Part shown: positions 25,573 to 35,257 of the stretch, one piece after another
Layout of the letters: each line of letters opens with the position of its first letter
How positions within the stretch are numbered: the first letter of the stretch is position 1
From: Puia sp.
GTDB lineage: Bacteria > Bacteroidota > Bacteroidia > Chitinophagales > Chitinophagaceae
Direction: 5' to 3'
DNA length: 64,000 nt
Assembly: GCA_031292515.1 (NCBI GenBank)
Contig: JARLGZ010000080.1
Span: 1 to 64,000 of the forward strand
The notes under the pieces: model-generated
What the model saw: the letters and a program-made list of their open reading frames with translations, nothing else
What the model was told of the DNA's origin: nothing
The model's database searches: none
Translations under genes and position numbers: made by a program

Positions 25573-28500
25573 TTAAAATTTTAAGTTGATCCCGAACAGG
25601 AAGGAACGGTTTTGGGGATAGGATGCCTGGTCTCCTCCCCCGAGTACAGGACTGGTGCCATTGCTGCTCACCTCGGGATCATATCCCCAGGTATAGTGAG
25701 TAAGGTTGAATAAATTGGAACCGGTGAAATAGATGCTGGCGCCCCGCATCCATTTTATCTTTTTGATATCCAGGTCATAGATCAGCTGCAGAGTCTTTAG
25801 CCGGAGGAAGGAGCCGTTCTGCACGGCGAACGAATAGGCTTGCGAGTTCACATTGATCCTTTCGTCGGCCCCGGCGCGGGGGATATCCGACTGGGTATTC
25901 GAAGGTTCCCATCTCTTCAAAGCGACCTGTCCGACATTGGAAGCGTAGTCGCCGGCAAACCAGCGGGTCCCGAGGGCGTTGATCACATCATTTCCATACG
26001 AATATTCGAAATACATTTTCAGGGTGAACCGCTTGTATCTCAGCGATGAGCTGAAACCGCCGAAAAATTTCGGCTGCGGATTCCCGATAATCGTATCATC
26101 GGCAGCCCCGTCATATTTGCCGTTCTTATTCACGTCTTTGAACTTTATATCGCCGGGTACCAGGCCCGCCTGGTAGCCGGGCAACTGGTCGATCTCGGCC
26201 TGGGTATGGAAGACCCCCTGCGCGACAGACCCCCAGAAGACCGGGGCCGGTTTTCCGACGATCAGCCGGTAACCATCCGCGTTGTCGATAAATTGTTTTC
26301 CGGGGCCCAGCGCGAGCACCTTGCTCCGGTTGCCCGCGATGTTTACACTCAGGTCCCAGGAGAAGTTCTTCTGTTCGATCACGATCCCGTGAACGAATAG
26401 TTCGAGCCCGGCATTTTGTGTTTTCCCGACGTTTGCCAGCCTGGACGTATAGCCGGTGGTGCCCGGAATCGGGACATTCAGCAAGAGGTTATAGGTCTTT
26501 TTATAATACGCATCGAAGTCCACGGATAACCGCCCCTTCAGGAAGGCTGCATCGAGACCGGCATCGTATTGATCCGTCGTCTCCCATTTCAGATCGCAGT
26601 TGGGGATATTCCCGAGGACATACCCCAACTGCTGCTGGCTATTGAACCAGGCGTTCGACACGGACAGGGAAGGAAGCGTCGAGTATACGGCGATCGCCTG
26701 GTTTCCCGTCTTGCCATAACTGGCGCGGAATTTCAGGCTGGAGAATACATTGAGGTCCCGGATAAAATCTTCATTGCTCAGCTTCCACGCAAACGCGGCC
26801 GATGGGAAGAAAGCATATTTATGGTTGGCCGCCAGCCTCGAGGAGCCGTCCTGCCGCGCGGAAGCCGTGAAGAGGTATTTGTCCTCAAACGAATAGTTGA
26901 CGCGGCCGAGGAAAGAGACAATCGTCCAATCGGAATAACTGGAGGTATTGGTAGCCAGCAACGGGTTCCCTGTGCTCAGGTTATTAAAGGTCAGCGCGTC
27001 ATTCGTGAACCCCGAGGCATTTGCGGTAACCGACTGGTCCGTCTCCTTCTGGTAAGTGAACCCTCCGAGAACATCCACATGATGTCTCCCGAAATACCGG
27101 TTATACGATATCGTATTCTCATTCTGCAGGTTGAAAGACTGCGTACTGGCTATCGTTGCGGATCCTCCCGTATGCTGCGCCATGCTAAGGGGAAGGGTTC
27201 CCGGGTTATAAATCTCCGTTTTGGCGTTGTCATTGTCGATGTTCAGGGTAGATCGGAACCGCAAGCCATTTTTGAACGAGGCCTCCGCATACCAGCCTCC
27301 CAGCAGGCTATTGTCATAGGTATTATTCAGCGATTCCAGCGCCACGGCGACAGGGTTGTTGAAAGTCTGGCCGCTCAGCGGGCTCAGCAGGGTATAGGCG
27401 CCGCTGGAATCCTTCACGGGCAGGCTTGTCGGCGCGGTCTTTAAGATGTCATAAAGGCTGGCCTTGCTGTTGTTCGTGTTCGACCGGTTGAAATTCAGGT
27501 TGGTTCCCACCGATAACCAGTCCGTCAGCTTCAGGCCCAGGTTTAACCGGGTCTGGTACCGCCGGAACCCGGAATTCAGGATGATGCCGTCCTGGTTGAA
27601 ATAGTTGCCCGACAGGTAATAGGTGGCTTTCTCACTTCCTCCTGAAAAAGAGACATTGGCATTTTGGATGGCCGCATCGTGGGTGATCGCCTTTTGCCAG
27701 TCGGTGTTCGTCACCTTCGAGAGGTCCGGGTAGACCGGTGCCGTTCCATTGAGCGCAGCCCTGTCGTTGACATAGAGCGCAAGCTGCGGCCCCGTTAGCA
27801 AAGGCACTTCTTTTGGAAGCTGTTGCGTACCGGTATACCCATTGACGGTAATGGAGGCGTTCCCCACCTTTCCATGTTTGGTGCTGATCAGGATGACCCC
27901 GTTTGCACCCCTTGACCCGTATATAGCGGTAGCAGATGCGTCTTTTAGAATTTCGATCGATTCTATATCGGCAGAGTTAATGGATGTCAGATCGCCACCC
28001 CCGATATATCCGTCGACGACGTACAAGGGCTGGTTGGAGGCGGAGATAGAATTCCCGCCGCGGATGGTAATGGAAGTGCCCGCACCCGGAGCGCCGCTGA
28101 TAGACGTCACGAGCACACCGGCGGCCTTGCCCTGCAGCGCCTCGTCGACACTGGCGACGGGAGCCGACTCGACATCGCTGCCATCGACCCTCGAGACGGA
28201 TCCTGTCAGATCCGCCTTTTTTACGGTGCCGTAACCCACCACCACCACGACCTGGTCCAGCGCGGAGGCCATATTTTTCGTCAGCGCCACGTCGATTTCA
28301 GACCGTCCGGCAACCGCCACCTCTTTTGACGTGAACCCGATGCTGGAAAATACCAGGACGCCGTTCGCTTCCTTCAGGCTCAGGGTGTAAAGGCCCTTCG
28401 CATCGGAGACGACCCCGATATGGGTGCCCTTTACAAAGATGCTGACCCCGGGCAACGGATTTCCCGCTTCATCGGTGACCCTTCCACGTATCTCCACCGG

Positions 28501-28914
28501 TGGCTTGACGACAGCAGGCGGGGGAATGGGAGCCGACGGATGAACCGCTTCGCTTCGCGGCTGTACCACGACGGTATTGTATTTTACAAAGTAGGTCAGG
28601 CTTTGATTTTTGAAACAGATATTCAATACATCATCCAACGGTACATCCTTTACATCAAGGCTTACCGGGCTCGAAGTTTTTATCAGCAGGGGATCATACA
28701 AAAACTCATAACCGGTCTGCCGGCTGATCAGCTTGAAAATCTTTGGCAGCGGAAGATGCTTGCCGGAAATCGTTACGTTTTGGGAGAATGTTTTGGCGCT
28801 AACATGCAAGGTGGCGAGCAAGATAAGAAATGCAGTCAACTTCATAATCAGGACCGTTTTGGGGGGCAAAATCACCCTTCGTTCAGGGACTTTGCAATAC
28901 ACAAGTAGTTCCAT
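25573..28914 (-). CDS. susC: SusC/RagA TonB-dependent transporter with STN domain
   Basis: This outer membrane importer takes up oligosaccharides bound by the SusD neighbour. Domain order: signal peptide (MKLTAFLILLATLHVSAKTFSQ), STN signalling domain (about 45-110) that talks to an anti-sigma factor, carboxypeptidase-like CNA domain (VEIRGRVTDEAGNPLPGVSI), plug (VDEALQGKAAGVLV...IRGGNSIS...PLYVVDGYIGG) and a large TonB-dependent barrel ending in an aromatic residue (FGINLKF). Start codons at 28953, 28914 and 28845 are all possible; I chose 28914 because similar proteins often carry a short extension before the signal peptide. The STN domain agrees with the sigma/FecR pair upstream. Confidence 0.93.
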   Translation of the reverse strand: MELLVYCKVPERRVILPPKTVLIMKLTAFLILLATLHVSAKTFSQNVTISGKHLPLPKIFKLISRQTGYEFLYDPLLIKTSSPVSLDVKDVPLDDVLNICFKNQSLTYFVKYNTVVVQPRSEAVHPSAPIPPPAVVKPPVEIRGRVTDEAGNPLPGVSIFVKGTHIGVVSDAKGLYTLSLKEANGVLVFSSIGFTSKEVAVAGRSEIDVALTKNMASALDQVVVVVGYGTVKKADLTGSVSRVDGSDVESAPVASVDEALQGKAAGVLVTSISGAPGAGTSITIRGGNSISASNQPLYVVDGYIGGGDLTSINSADIESIEILKDASATAIYGSRGANGVILISTKHGKVGNASITVNGYTGTQQLPKEVPLLTGPQLALYVNDRAALNGTAPVYPDLSKVTNTDWQKAITHDAAIQNANVSFSGGSEKATYYLSGNYFNQDGIILNSGFRRYQTRLNLGLKLTDWLSVGTNLNFNRSNTNNSKASLYDILKTAPTSLPVKDSSGAYTLLSPLSGQTFNNPVAVALESLNNTYDNSLLGGWYAEASFKNGLRFRSTLNIDNDNAKTEIYNPGTLPLSMAQHTGGSATIASTQSFNLQNENTISYNRYFGRHHVDVLGGFTYQKETDQSVTANASGFTNDALTFNNLSTGNPLLATNTSSYSDWTIVSFLGRVNYSFEDKYLFTASARQDGSSRLAANHKYAFFPSAAFAWKLSNEDFIRDLNVFSSLKFRASYGKTGNQAIAVYSTLPSLSVSNAWFNSQQQLGYVLGNIPNCDLKWETTDQYDAGLDAAFLKGRLSVDFDAYYKKTYNLLLNVPIPGTTGYTSRLANVGKTQNAGLELFVHGIVIEQKNFSWDLSVNIAGNRSKVLALGPGKQFIDNADGYRLIVGKPAPVFWGSVAQGVFHTQAEIDQLPGYQAGLVPGDIKFKDVNKNGKYDGAADDTIIGNPQPKFFGGFSSSLRYKRFTLKMYFEYSYGNDVINALGTRWFAGDYASNVGQVALKRWEPSNTQSDIPRAGADERINVNSQAYSFAVQNGSFLRLKTLQLIYDLDIKKIKWMRGASIYFTGSNLFNLTHYTWGYDPEVSSNGTSPVLGGGDQASYPQNRSFLFGINLKF

Positions 28915-29170
28915 ACCTTTGAAATGTTTGGGTTTTGAAAGTGAAACAGTCATTAAATAGAAACAGTCATCTTTGAACTGGCTGGTTTACAGGGGACCCA
29001 AATATTCACCGGGAGTGTTACCAGCACTTCCGGTTTTCTTTGTCCGCGCCGGTGGCCGGCAGCGGTGGTCTCCCGCAGTAGTTTTGGTTTTCGGTTGGAT
29101 ATCTTTTGTCTGTTATAGCTGTTTATAGCGTATTATCTATTTCATTTATTTTTTTGTTTATTGTCTTTGT
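28915..29170. other. Gap between fecR and susC
   Basis: Presumably holds the susC promoter driven by the ECF sigma factor, but I could not identify boxes. Near 29135-29180 there are short T-rich direct repeats (TTTATTGTC twice). No gene seen. Confidence 0.4.
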
Positions 29171-30424
29171 TTATTGTCGATACGGTATCACGATGATTTT
29201 TCCTCCTTCCGTGGCAAAGCGGACCCTTTTTGTCGCTTCCAGTAATTCGAGTAATTGAGCGGCATATTCTTTCCGGGAGATAGCCCCCGACAGCTCGATG
29301 CCCGACAGATCGCCACGGTATTCGATATCGACATCGTACCAGCGCCCGACCTGCCGCATAATGGATTCGATATTTGTCTCGTTGAACTGGAACCTCCCAT
29401 TTTTCCACGCCAGCACTTCTTCCACGTCGGCATCATCGATGACTCTTATCCGGCCGCCCGCGGGATTGTTATCGCCGGCAGACAGCTGCGCCTGCTGACC
29501 CGGTTTCAGCAAAGCCCGGTTGTTTCCACTGACGATCTGAACCGAGCCTTCCGCCAACGTCGTTTTAACGGCGGCTTCATCGGCGTAGGCCATGATATTG
29601 AACCCCGTTCCGAGGACATTCACCTTCATGGCGCCGACCGCGACGACAAAAGGCATCGATGGATTCCTGGTCACCTCGAAATAGCCCTCGCCGGTAAGGG
29701 TCACTGCACGCTCCTTTCCCGAAAACGAAGTAGGAAATCGAAGGGAAGAAGCGGAATTCAGCCAGGCCCGGGTGCCGTCGGGCAATACGATCCGGTACTG
29801 TCCCCCGCGTGGCGTGGTGATCAGGTTATATACCGGTTCGCCGCCCGGGTTGTCTGTAGTATGATAGGCCAGTATACCGCTGTCCAGTTTGACGACCCGG
29901 CTGTTTCCCTGGTCGGGTAGGGTTCCGTTTTGCACACTATCGAGCGTCACAATGCTCCCGTCCGCGAGGGTGAGGAAGGCCTTGTTGCTCCCGGGCGCTC
30001 CCACCTGTCTGCCTGTCGCGACGGGAGGAGGGGAGGGGTGTTTGTGGCCCGCAAAAAAATAAGCGAGGCTTCCCAGCATGGCCAGCAAGATCACTGCGGC
30101 GACAGACCGCAACCGGGCTGCCTGTCCGGATGCAATCCCTGGGGAACGCCCGGGCAGACTGACGACCGGGGCTTTGGGTCCGGTGGTTTCGGCAGGCGTC
30201 TCCCGCTCGCCGATCCGCGTCAGCAACTCGCGAAAGACTTCTCCGGGATCGTAGTCGGCTGTTTCCTGAAATGCCTTGTTTACAAAAGCCCCCTCCAGCA
30301 ACTCATCCCGAAGCGCATGATTGCGCTCATCATCAAATAATTCCCTGAAACGGGCGAGTTCCTCCGCGGTTATCGTCTCCTCCAGGAATTTATGAAACAG
30401 CTCTTCAAACGTGGTTTTGGACAT
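29171..30424 (-). CDS. FecR-family anti-sigma factor
   Basis: An inner-membrane anti-sigma regulator that receives a signal from the STN domain of SusC and releases the ECF sigma factor. It has an N-terminal cytoplasmic helical region (about 1-105), one membrane span (AAVILLAMLGSLAYFFAG), the periplasmic FecR domain (ITTPRGGQYRIVLPDGTRAWLNSASSLRFP...VTLTGEGYFEVTR) and a C-terminal DUF4974-type domain (FNETNIESIMRQVGRWYDVDIEY...). Its 417 residues are normal for Bacteroidota. It lies between the sigma gene and susC on the same strand. Confidence 0.93.
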   Translation of the reverse strand: MSKTTFEELFHKFLEETITAEELARFRELFDDERNHALRDELLEGAFVNKAFQETADYDPGEVFRELLTRIGERETPAETTGPKAPVVSLPGRSPGIASGQAARLRSVAAVILLAMLGSLAYFFAGHKHPSPPPVATGRQVGAPGSNKAFLTLADGSIVTLDSVQNGTLPDQGNSRVVKLDSGILAYHTTDNPGGEPVYNLITTPRGGQYRIVLPDGTRAWLNSASSLRFPTSFSGKERAVTLTGEGYFEVTRNPSMPFVVAVGAMKVNVLGTGFNIMAYADEAAVKTTLAEGSVQIVSGNNRALLKPGQQAQLSAGDNNPAGGRIRVIDDADVEEVLAWKNGRFQFNETNIESIMRQVGRWYDVDIEYRGDLSGIELSGAISRKEYAAQLLELLEATKRVRFATEGGKIIVIPYRQ

Positions 30425-30548
30425 CCAATCGAATTTTGCAAAGAAGTACTCGTTTTATAATGCGTATCGCCCGGGCGGCCTGTCACTCCACCCGCATAGC
30501 AGCAATAGACGTAAAAAAAGAGACAGGGAATACATCGACGGGAAAAAA

Positions 30549-31118
30549 TTACCGGATCGGTTTATCGGCATGTGCAGACAGGTACTTCCGGATCTCCGTC
30601 AGCGCCCTGACGATATAGGCTTTGGAAGATACACGGGAAATACCCATCTGCCGGGCAATCTGTTCATGACTGAGCCCCTCGTCCCGGCTCAATGTAAAAG
30701 CGGTTTTCAGTTGGGGCGGCAAACGGTCGACGGCTTCTTTCACCGATTTTTCCAGCTCCAGGAACTCGAGTCTTTGCTGGGGCCCGGGCGTATTATAGGA
30801 GAAATAGTCTTCCAGCAGGGTCGCATGGGAAGGCGCCAGCACATTTTTTCGGAGATAATCCAGGACCTGGTTGCGGGAGATGGTATACAGGTAGGCGTCC
30901 AGTTTTTTGACATCCGGTAATTTTAAACGATGGTCCCACAGTTTCAGGAAGATCTCCTGCGCCAGGTCTTTGGAAAATTCGGGCGACTTGGTCAGCCGCA
31001 GACAGGTGCCATAGACCTGGCTCCAATACCGCCGGAAAATTTCCTGGTAGGCATCTTTGTCACCTTTGGCTACTAATCGTAATAGTTCCGGTTCGGAATG
31101 TGAATTTCTCTTGTCCAA
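30549..31118 (-). CDS. ECF RNA polymerase sigma factor
   Basis: The 189-residue sigma-70 family protein has region 2 (LVAKGDKDAYQEIFRRYW...DLAQEIFLKLW) and region 4 (LPPQLKTAFTLSRDEGLSHEQIARQMGISRVSSKAYIVRALTEIRKYL). It directs transcription of the SusC/SusD operon when freed by the FecR protein. No ATG fits: the frame opens with TTG at 31118, and residues DKRNSHSEPELLRLV look like a normal N-terminus, so I accept the TTG. The gap of 124 bp to fecR contains nothing obvious. Confidence 0.9.
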   Translation of the reverse strand: MDKRNSHSEPELLRLVAKGDKDAYQEIFRRYWSQVYGTCLRLTKSPEFSKDLAQEIFLKLWDHRLKLPDVKKLDAYLYTISRNQVLDYLRKNVLAPSHATLLEDYFSYNTPGPQQRLEFLELEKSVKEAVDRLPPQLKTAFTLSRDEGLSHEQIARQMGISRVSSKAYIVRALTEIRKYLSAHADKPIR

Positions 31119-32159
31119 ATTACCAGTTACAGGCCTTTAGGCCATTCCGTTTATTTGTTGGTTTTCAAATTTCTCTTTTATCCGCAGTCCGTGAAATTTT
31201 CTAAGGGCTGACATACCTGACCTGATAGGCGGAAACTCAAAAATAACGAATGGGTTGGTTTTTCGGGACCATCCGCTATTTTTTAACGATCGGCTCGAAT
31301 GGGACAATATCAGCGACAACAACGGTGACTCTTCAGCGGAAGACCACAGGAACGGCCCTTCCGGGGAGCGGGTGCGAAGAGGAAACTCAAAGCGGCGGCA
31401 TAGGATTCCATCATACAAAAGTTGTTAGCGTCTCTTATCGACGCGGCAAATATAAATCAATTTATTAGTCTACAAAATTAGTAGGCAATTATTTGAACGA
31501 CCGGTGCTGGACCCGGATGACTTTTTGCCCTTTTCTGTTCTTTCTGCCCTTTTCTGCCCTCGAAAAGTCCTGCCGGTCTGCTTTTCGACCGCTTGCGAGA
31601 TAAGACACTCATTCTTCGGAGTTTAGGGTATTTTATTTATACATATTTTATAACATAATGATAATCAATTTATTGAGTTTTTATAGCTAGATAAAAAACG
31701 AATTTTTATATAAGTGTAAACGCTTATTAGATTGAATTTGACCCGTAAAATATTGCAAGGAAACACTTAGGTTTTTATCTTGCCTACGAATTAAGACAAC
31801 AACCAATATCCTACCGTAAAGACGCATTTAGTTGATCATTTACGTACCCTTTATCCACCGAAACTCCACGTTTTCGCATTTCAACGTCAGACTTCTTTTA
31901 GGGTTCGTTCGCTACTGATTAGCGTCCCTTAGCATCCTTTGGTTTTAATTCGCTTCCATTCGTGCTCTGATTAGCATCCCGGTTTGTGTGCGGTCGCGTC
32001 TCAGGATATCCTCGAAAACCACGTGTAAGGCTTTAGCATCTAATGACCATCTAATGACCATCGCAAAAGGTCAACGGCCTCCGGCTGCTGACACAAGCGA
32101 TCTTTTATATAATCTGTACCTGTTTACCGGCTTATTTCTTGAATCAAAAAGTGTTTGTT
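31119..32159. other. 1-kb intergenic region between divergent genes
   Basis: No credible CDS was found. The left part is mixed, with a pyrimidine-rich repeat (TGCCCTTTTC twice, near 31527-31556); 31610-31760 is very AT-rich and contains ATAAG-TGTAAACG-CTTAT (about 31711-31728), which could be an operator. Further right, GATTAGC followed by (A/G)TCC repeats near 31918 and 31971. The region must hold the promoter of the sigma gene and a long leader for the gene at 32160. Confidence 0.5.
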
Positions 32160-35144
32160 ATGAAAACTTCTACCCTACTTACCCTATTGCTGAGCGTTCT
32201 CACATGGATCTTTTGCTCAGCAGCCAACGCCCAGGACCCAAACGCCCAGGATCAAAAAGGCCTTCGTGAAAGCGATTGGTTTAACCAGGCGCAATCATTT
32301 ATCCAAAAGAAGGAATATGACTTTAAGACGATAGGCGATAGCCGCGCCCCCGGCGCTTCTTATGCCTGCGCCAACCGTGCACAGAAGACGGTCTACGGGA
32401 TTCTCCCGGCAGGATATACCACCAGTCCTTTCCGGTCGTCTACGACTTCCGCTGCCTGGAGCTCTACGTTGACCCTCTCCGGCATAGACAAAGGGAAGAA
32501 TGCCTTCCGGACTTCGGACAGGCCTTCGGTTGTTCTCCGCGATTCTTATCTGCTGCAACACCACGGACCGTTCGATATCGAATATACAAACGACGCGGCA
32601 GGGCTGCGCCAGGATTTTATCATCCTCGGCCGGCCCGCCGGCGACAAGCCCCTGACCCTGTCCCTGGCAATGAAAAATACGAATCTGGCAGCCGTTCTTT
32701 CCAAAGACGGAACGCTGCAATTCCAGGACAGGCAGGGAAAAGCCCTCCTTCGTTATGATGGTTTAAAAGTCTGGGATGCGGATCACAAAATGCTCGACGC
32801 CCATATGGAATTGCGCGACAGAAACGAACTGGCTATCGTCGTTAACGATCGTTATGCCCGGTACCCTGTCACCATCGACCCGTTGAGCCACTCGGCCGAG
32901 TGGTCAGGTTCTGCTCAGGGTGCGCTTCCTTCCCTGGCGACCCAACTCGCCATCGACGGCGCCTATGGCTTCTCCGTAGCCGGTCTCGGCGACGTAAATG
33001 GGGACGGATATGCCGATGTCGCCATCGGCGCTCCCGGACTCGCCGACGTGATCACCTCTACCGGCACCCTGACCGGGGTTGGAGCGGTGTTCGTCTATTA
33101 TGGTAGCGCAGCCGGCCTGGTACTTACCCCGAGTGTGGAACTACAGCCCTCAACAGCCGTTACCGGCGCCCTGTTTGGATTCAGCATCGCCGCAGGTGAT
33201 ATCAACGCCGACGGAAAGAACGATATCATCGTAGGCGCTCCGCTGGACAAGGTCACCCTCTCGACCGGCGGTCCTTCCGGTACTGTCGGCAAGGTATATG
33301 TTTTTGCGGGAGGCAACCTGAGCTCCGTCACGACCAGCCCCCTCCTTACCCTGCAGTTGGGAACGAGCTTCCTGCAGAGCGGTGTCAATCTAAGCATCAA
33401 CGCCCTGTTCGGTTATTCGGTAGCCGTTACAGAGGACATGAATAATGATGGCAAAAAAGATATTCTCGTAGGATCGCCCGCTTATGCCGGTATATCCGCG
33501 AGTCTTTTTGGCCCCAGTTTAGGAGTGCAGTCCGGCGCAGCCTTCCTCTTTCTCAGCGGCAGCTCCAATAGCTATACGGTTCAGTCATTGACGCCGCCGA
33601 CCACCTCCTTACTCGGTCTGGGCTTATTGTCTTCGAATATCTCCGGTCTTTTATTCGGCATCAGCGTCGACGGAACGGGAGACTACAACGGGGACGGCAA
33701 ACCCGATGTGGTGATAGGCGCACCGGCAGGCGTGAACCTCAGCTCGCTGAGCGCCCTGTTGAATGGCCAGCTGCTTCAGGGAAGCGCCCTGGTCTATTAT
33801 GGAAATGGTAATGGAGTAGACTACACGCAGCCAGGAGCGACCCTCGCCGCTTCATCGGGTGGCCTGCTGACAAACCTCACGGGGACCCTTTCAAACCTTG
33901 TCAACCTGTTCGGTTTTTCCGTAAAAGGCGTCCGTGACGCAAACGGAACAAGGACCGGTAATATCCTGGTGGGAGCTCCTCTCGGAGGCGTCCTTACCAA
34001 CCTCCTCGGCGGTCTGCAGGTGAAGACCGGGACGGTGAGCCTGTTTCAGAAGAAATCGGCTTCTCCTTCCGGTATCGTGGCGCCCGATCAGCAGCTCAGT
34101 TCCCCGAGAAACACCAACACCATTCTCAACCTGGTACAGAGCAGCCTGTTGTTTGGCTTCTCCCTCGACAATACGGAAGACGTGAACTGTGACGGGATCG
34201 CGGATATCATCGTCGGGGAACCGGCTTCTTCCGGCGTACAGCTCGTCGGCGCCAACGTAGCCGGCGGATCAGCCTATGTATTCTTCGGTAACGCGGACGG
34301 AACCTATCAGACCGCTCCGGGCTGGTCCCTGGGCGCTACCTATGATGCGACACTGGGCGTGAATGTTGCCGCGCTGACAGGGTATAGCGTGGCCGGCGCC
34401 GGGAAAGTGAAAGGAGCCGCCGATGTCAACAAGGTATTGGTTGGCTCACCGGGACGAAGCCTCGATTTTGGATCCGGCCTGCTCAACCTGGGTTCTACCC
34501 TGAGCACTTTATTTGGATTGGTGTCGGGTAATAACGGAGTGGGGAAGTCGAACCTTTTCGACCTTCAGATCTGCAGCGGCGCTTCCTCTCTTCCCCTCGA
34601 GATCACCAACTTCACCGCGACTCTGACCCCCGCAAAAACAGTGCAGATCGGCTGGTCGGTATCTATACAATCCCAGACCGCCTTCTATGTGATCGAACGC
34701 AGCAAGGATGGCGCCAATTGGAGTAATGTCAGCATTACACCCGGCAACCCCCGGGATTATAGCGACAGCACTTTTTCCGCCCTCGATATAAATCCTTACA
34801 GCGGGATCAGCTACTACCGGTTGAAACAGCTGAACCTGGACAACGAAGCCTTTTACACCGATGTCAGGGTGATCAACAACAGCGATGCCCAGGTGCCGGG
34901 GATTCATATTTCCAACCCCTTCACCAGTTTTGTTACCATACAGCTGAATACCGCGAGTGATAATAATATGCAGATAGACCTGCTGGATATAAACGGTCAA
35001 CTCATGCTGCGCCAGACAACCCCGGTAACGGCAGGCATGAATACCTTCCAGGTGAACGGCCTGTCTCACCTGGCGAGAGGAGTCTACGTGGCACACGTTT
35101 ACAACGGCACCGACAACTATGCGGTAAAATTAATAAAGGAATGA
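32160..35144 (+). CDS. T9SS-secreted FG-GAP (integrin-like beta-propeller) protein
   Basis: An extracellular protein. A signal peptide (MKTSTLLTLLLSVLTWIFCSAANAQ) is followed by an N-terminal domain of about 230 residues and six or more FG-GAP repeats with Ca2+-loop motifs (DVNGDGYADVAIGAP, DINADGKNDIIVGAP, DMNNDGKKDILVGSP, DYNGDGKPDVVIGAP, DVNCDGIADIIVGEP; one repeat, DANGTRTGNILVGAP, has lost its Asp pattern). Next come a fibronectin-like segment (LPLEITNFTATLTPAKTVQIGW) and a type-A T9SS sorting domain ending YAVKLIKE. The ATG at 32160 gives the best signal peptide; a start 21 bp upstream is possible. The function is probably surface adhesion or binding. Confidence 0.88.
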   Translation: MKTSTLLTLLLSVLTWIFCSAANAQDPNAQDQKGLRESDWFNQAQSFIQKKEYDFKTIGDSRAPGASYACANRAQKTVYGILPAGYTTSPFRSSTTSAAWSSTLTLSGIDKGKNAFRTSDRPSVVLRDSYLLQHHGPFDIEYTNDAAGLRQDFIILGRPAGDKPLTLSLAMKNTNLAAVLSKDGTLQFQDRQGKALLRYDGLKVWDADHKMLDAHMELRDRNELAIVVNDRYARYPVTIDPLSHSAEWSGSAQGALPSLATQLAIDGAYGFSVAGLGDVNGDGYADVAIGAPGLADVITSTGTLTGVGAVFVYYGSAAGLVLTPSVELQPSTAVTGALFGFSIAAGDINADGKNDIIVGAPLDKVTLSTGGPSGTVGKVYVFAGGNLSSVTTSPLLTLQLGTSFLQSGVNLSINALFGYSVAVTEDMNNDGKKDILVGSPAYAGISASLFGPSLGVQSGAAFLFLSGSSNSYTVQSLTPPTTSLLGLGLLSSNISGLLFGISVDGTGDYNGDGKPDVVIGAPAGVNLSSLSALLNGQLLQGSALVYYGNGNGVDYTQPGATLAASSGGLLTNLTGTLSNLVNLFGFSVKGVRDANGTRTGNILVGAPLGGVLTNLLGGLQVKTGTVSLFQKKSASPSGIVAPDQQLSSPRNTNTILNLVQSSLLFGFSLDNTEDVNCDGIADIIVGEPASSGVQLVGANVAGGSAYVFFGNADGTYQTAPGWSLGATYDATLGVNVAALTGYSVAGAGKVKGAADVNKVLVGSPGRSLDFGSGLLNLGSTLSTLFGLVSGNNGVGKSNLFDLQICSGASSLPLEITNFTATLTPAKTVQIGWSVSIQSQTAFYVIERSKDGANWSNVSITPGNPRDYSDSTFSALDINPYSGISYYRLKQLNLDNEAFYTDVRVINNSDAQVPGIHISNPFTSFVTIQLNTASDNNMQIDLLDINGQLMLRQTTPVTAGMNTFQVNGLSHLARGVYVAHVYNGTDNYAVKLIKE

Positions 35145-35201
35145 CGACTAAACCGATAAAGGAATGACGACCAGACCTATAAACGAATAACGGACGGTTT
35201 C
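35133..35201 (+). repeat. 23-bp tandem array containing the stop codon of the FG-GAP gene
   Basis: Unit 1 (35133-35155) begins ATAAAGGAATGACGAC and contains the last codons and TGA stop of the gene. Unit 2 (35156-35178) is nearly identical, with another TGA. Unit 3 is diverged (ATAAACGAATAACGG). Confidence 0.85.
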
Positions 35202-35217
35202 TAGATTCAGGTAAGCC

Positions 35218-35257
35218 AAAAAGCTCCGGATCCTGCAAAGGTGAAGGAGCTTTTTTA
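35218..35257. terminator. Bidirectional terminator between convergent genes
   Basis: AAAAAGCTCC (35218-35227) pairs with GGAGCTTTTT (35246-35255), with A and T runs on both sides, so it can serve both the FG-GAP gene and the glycosyltransferase gene, whose stop codon it overlaps. Confidence 0.8.

Noticed and set aside
31137-31418. 93-codon frame upstream of the sigma factor gene
   Set aside because: Ser/Arg/Pro-rich with no start context; looks accidental in non-coding DNA.
31700-31780. Bacteroidota -33/-7 promoter (TTTG ... TAGGTTTT) for the gene at 32160
   Set aside because: The spacing of 27 bp between the two boxes is too long for the known 19-21 bp.
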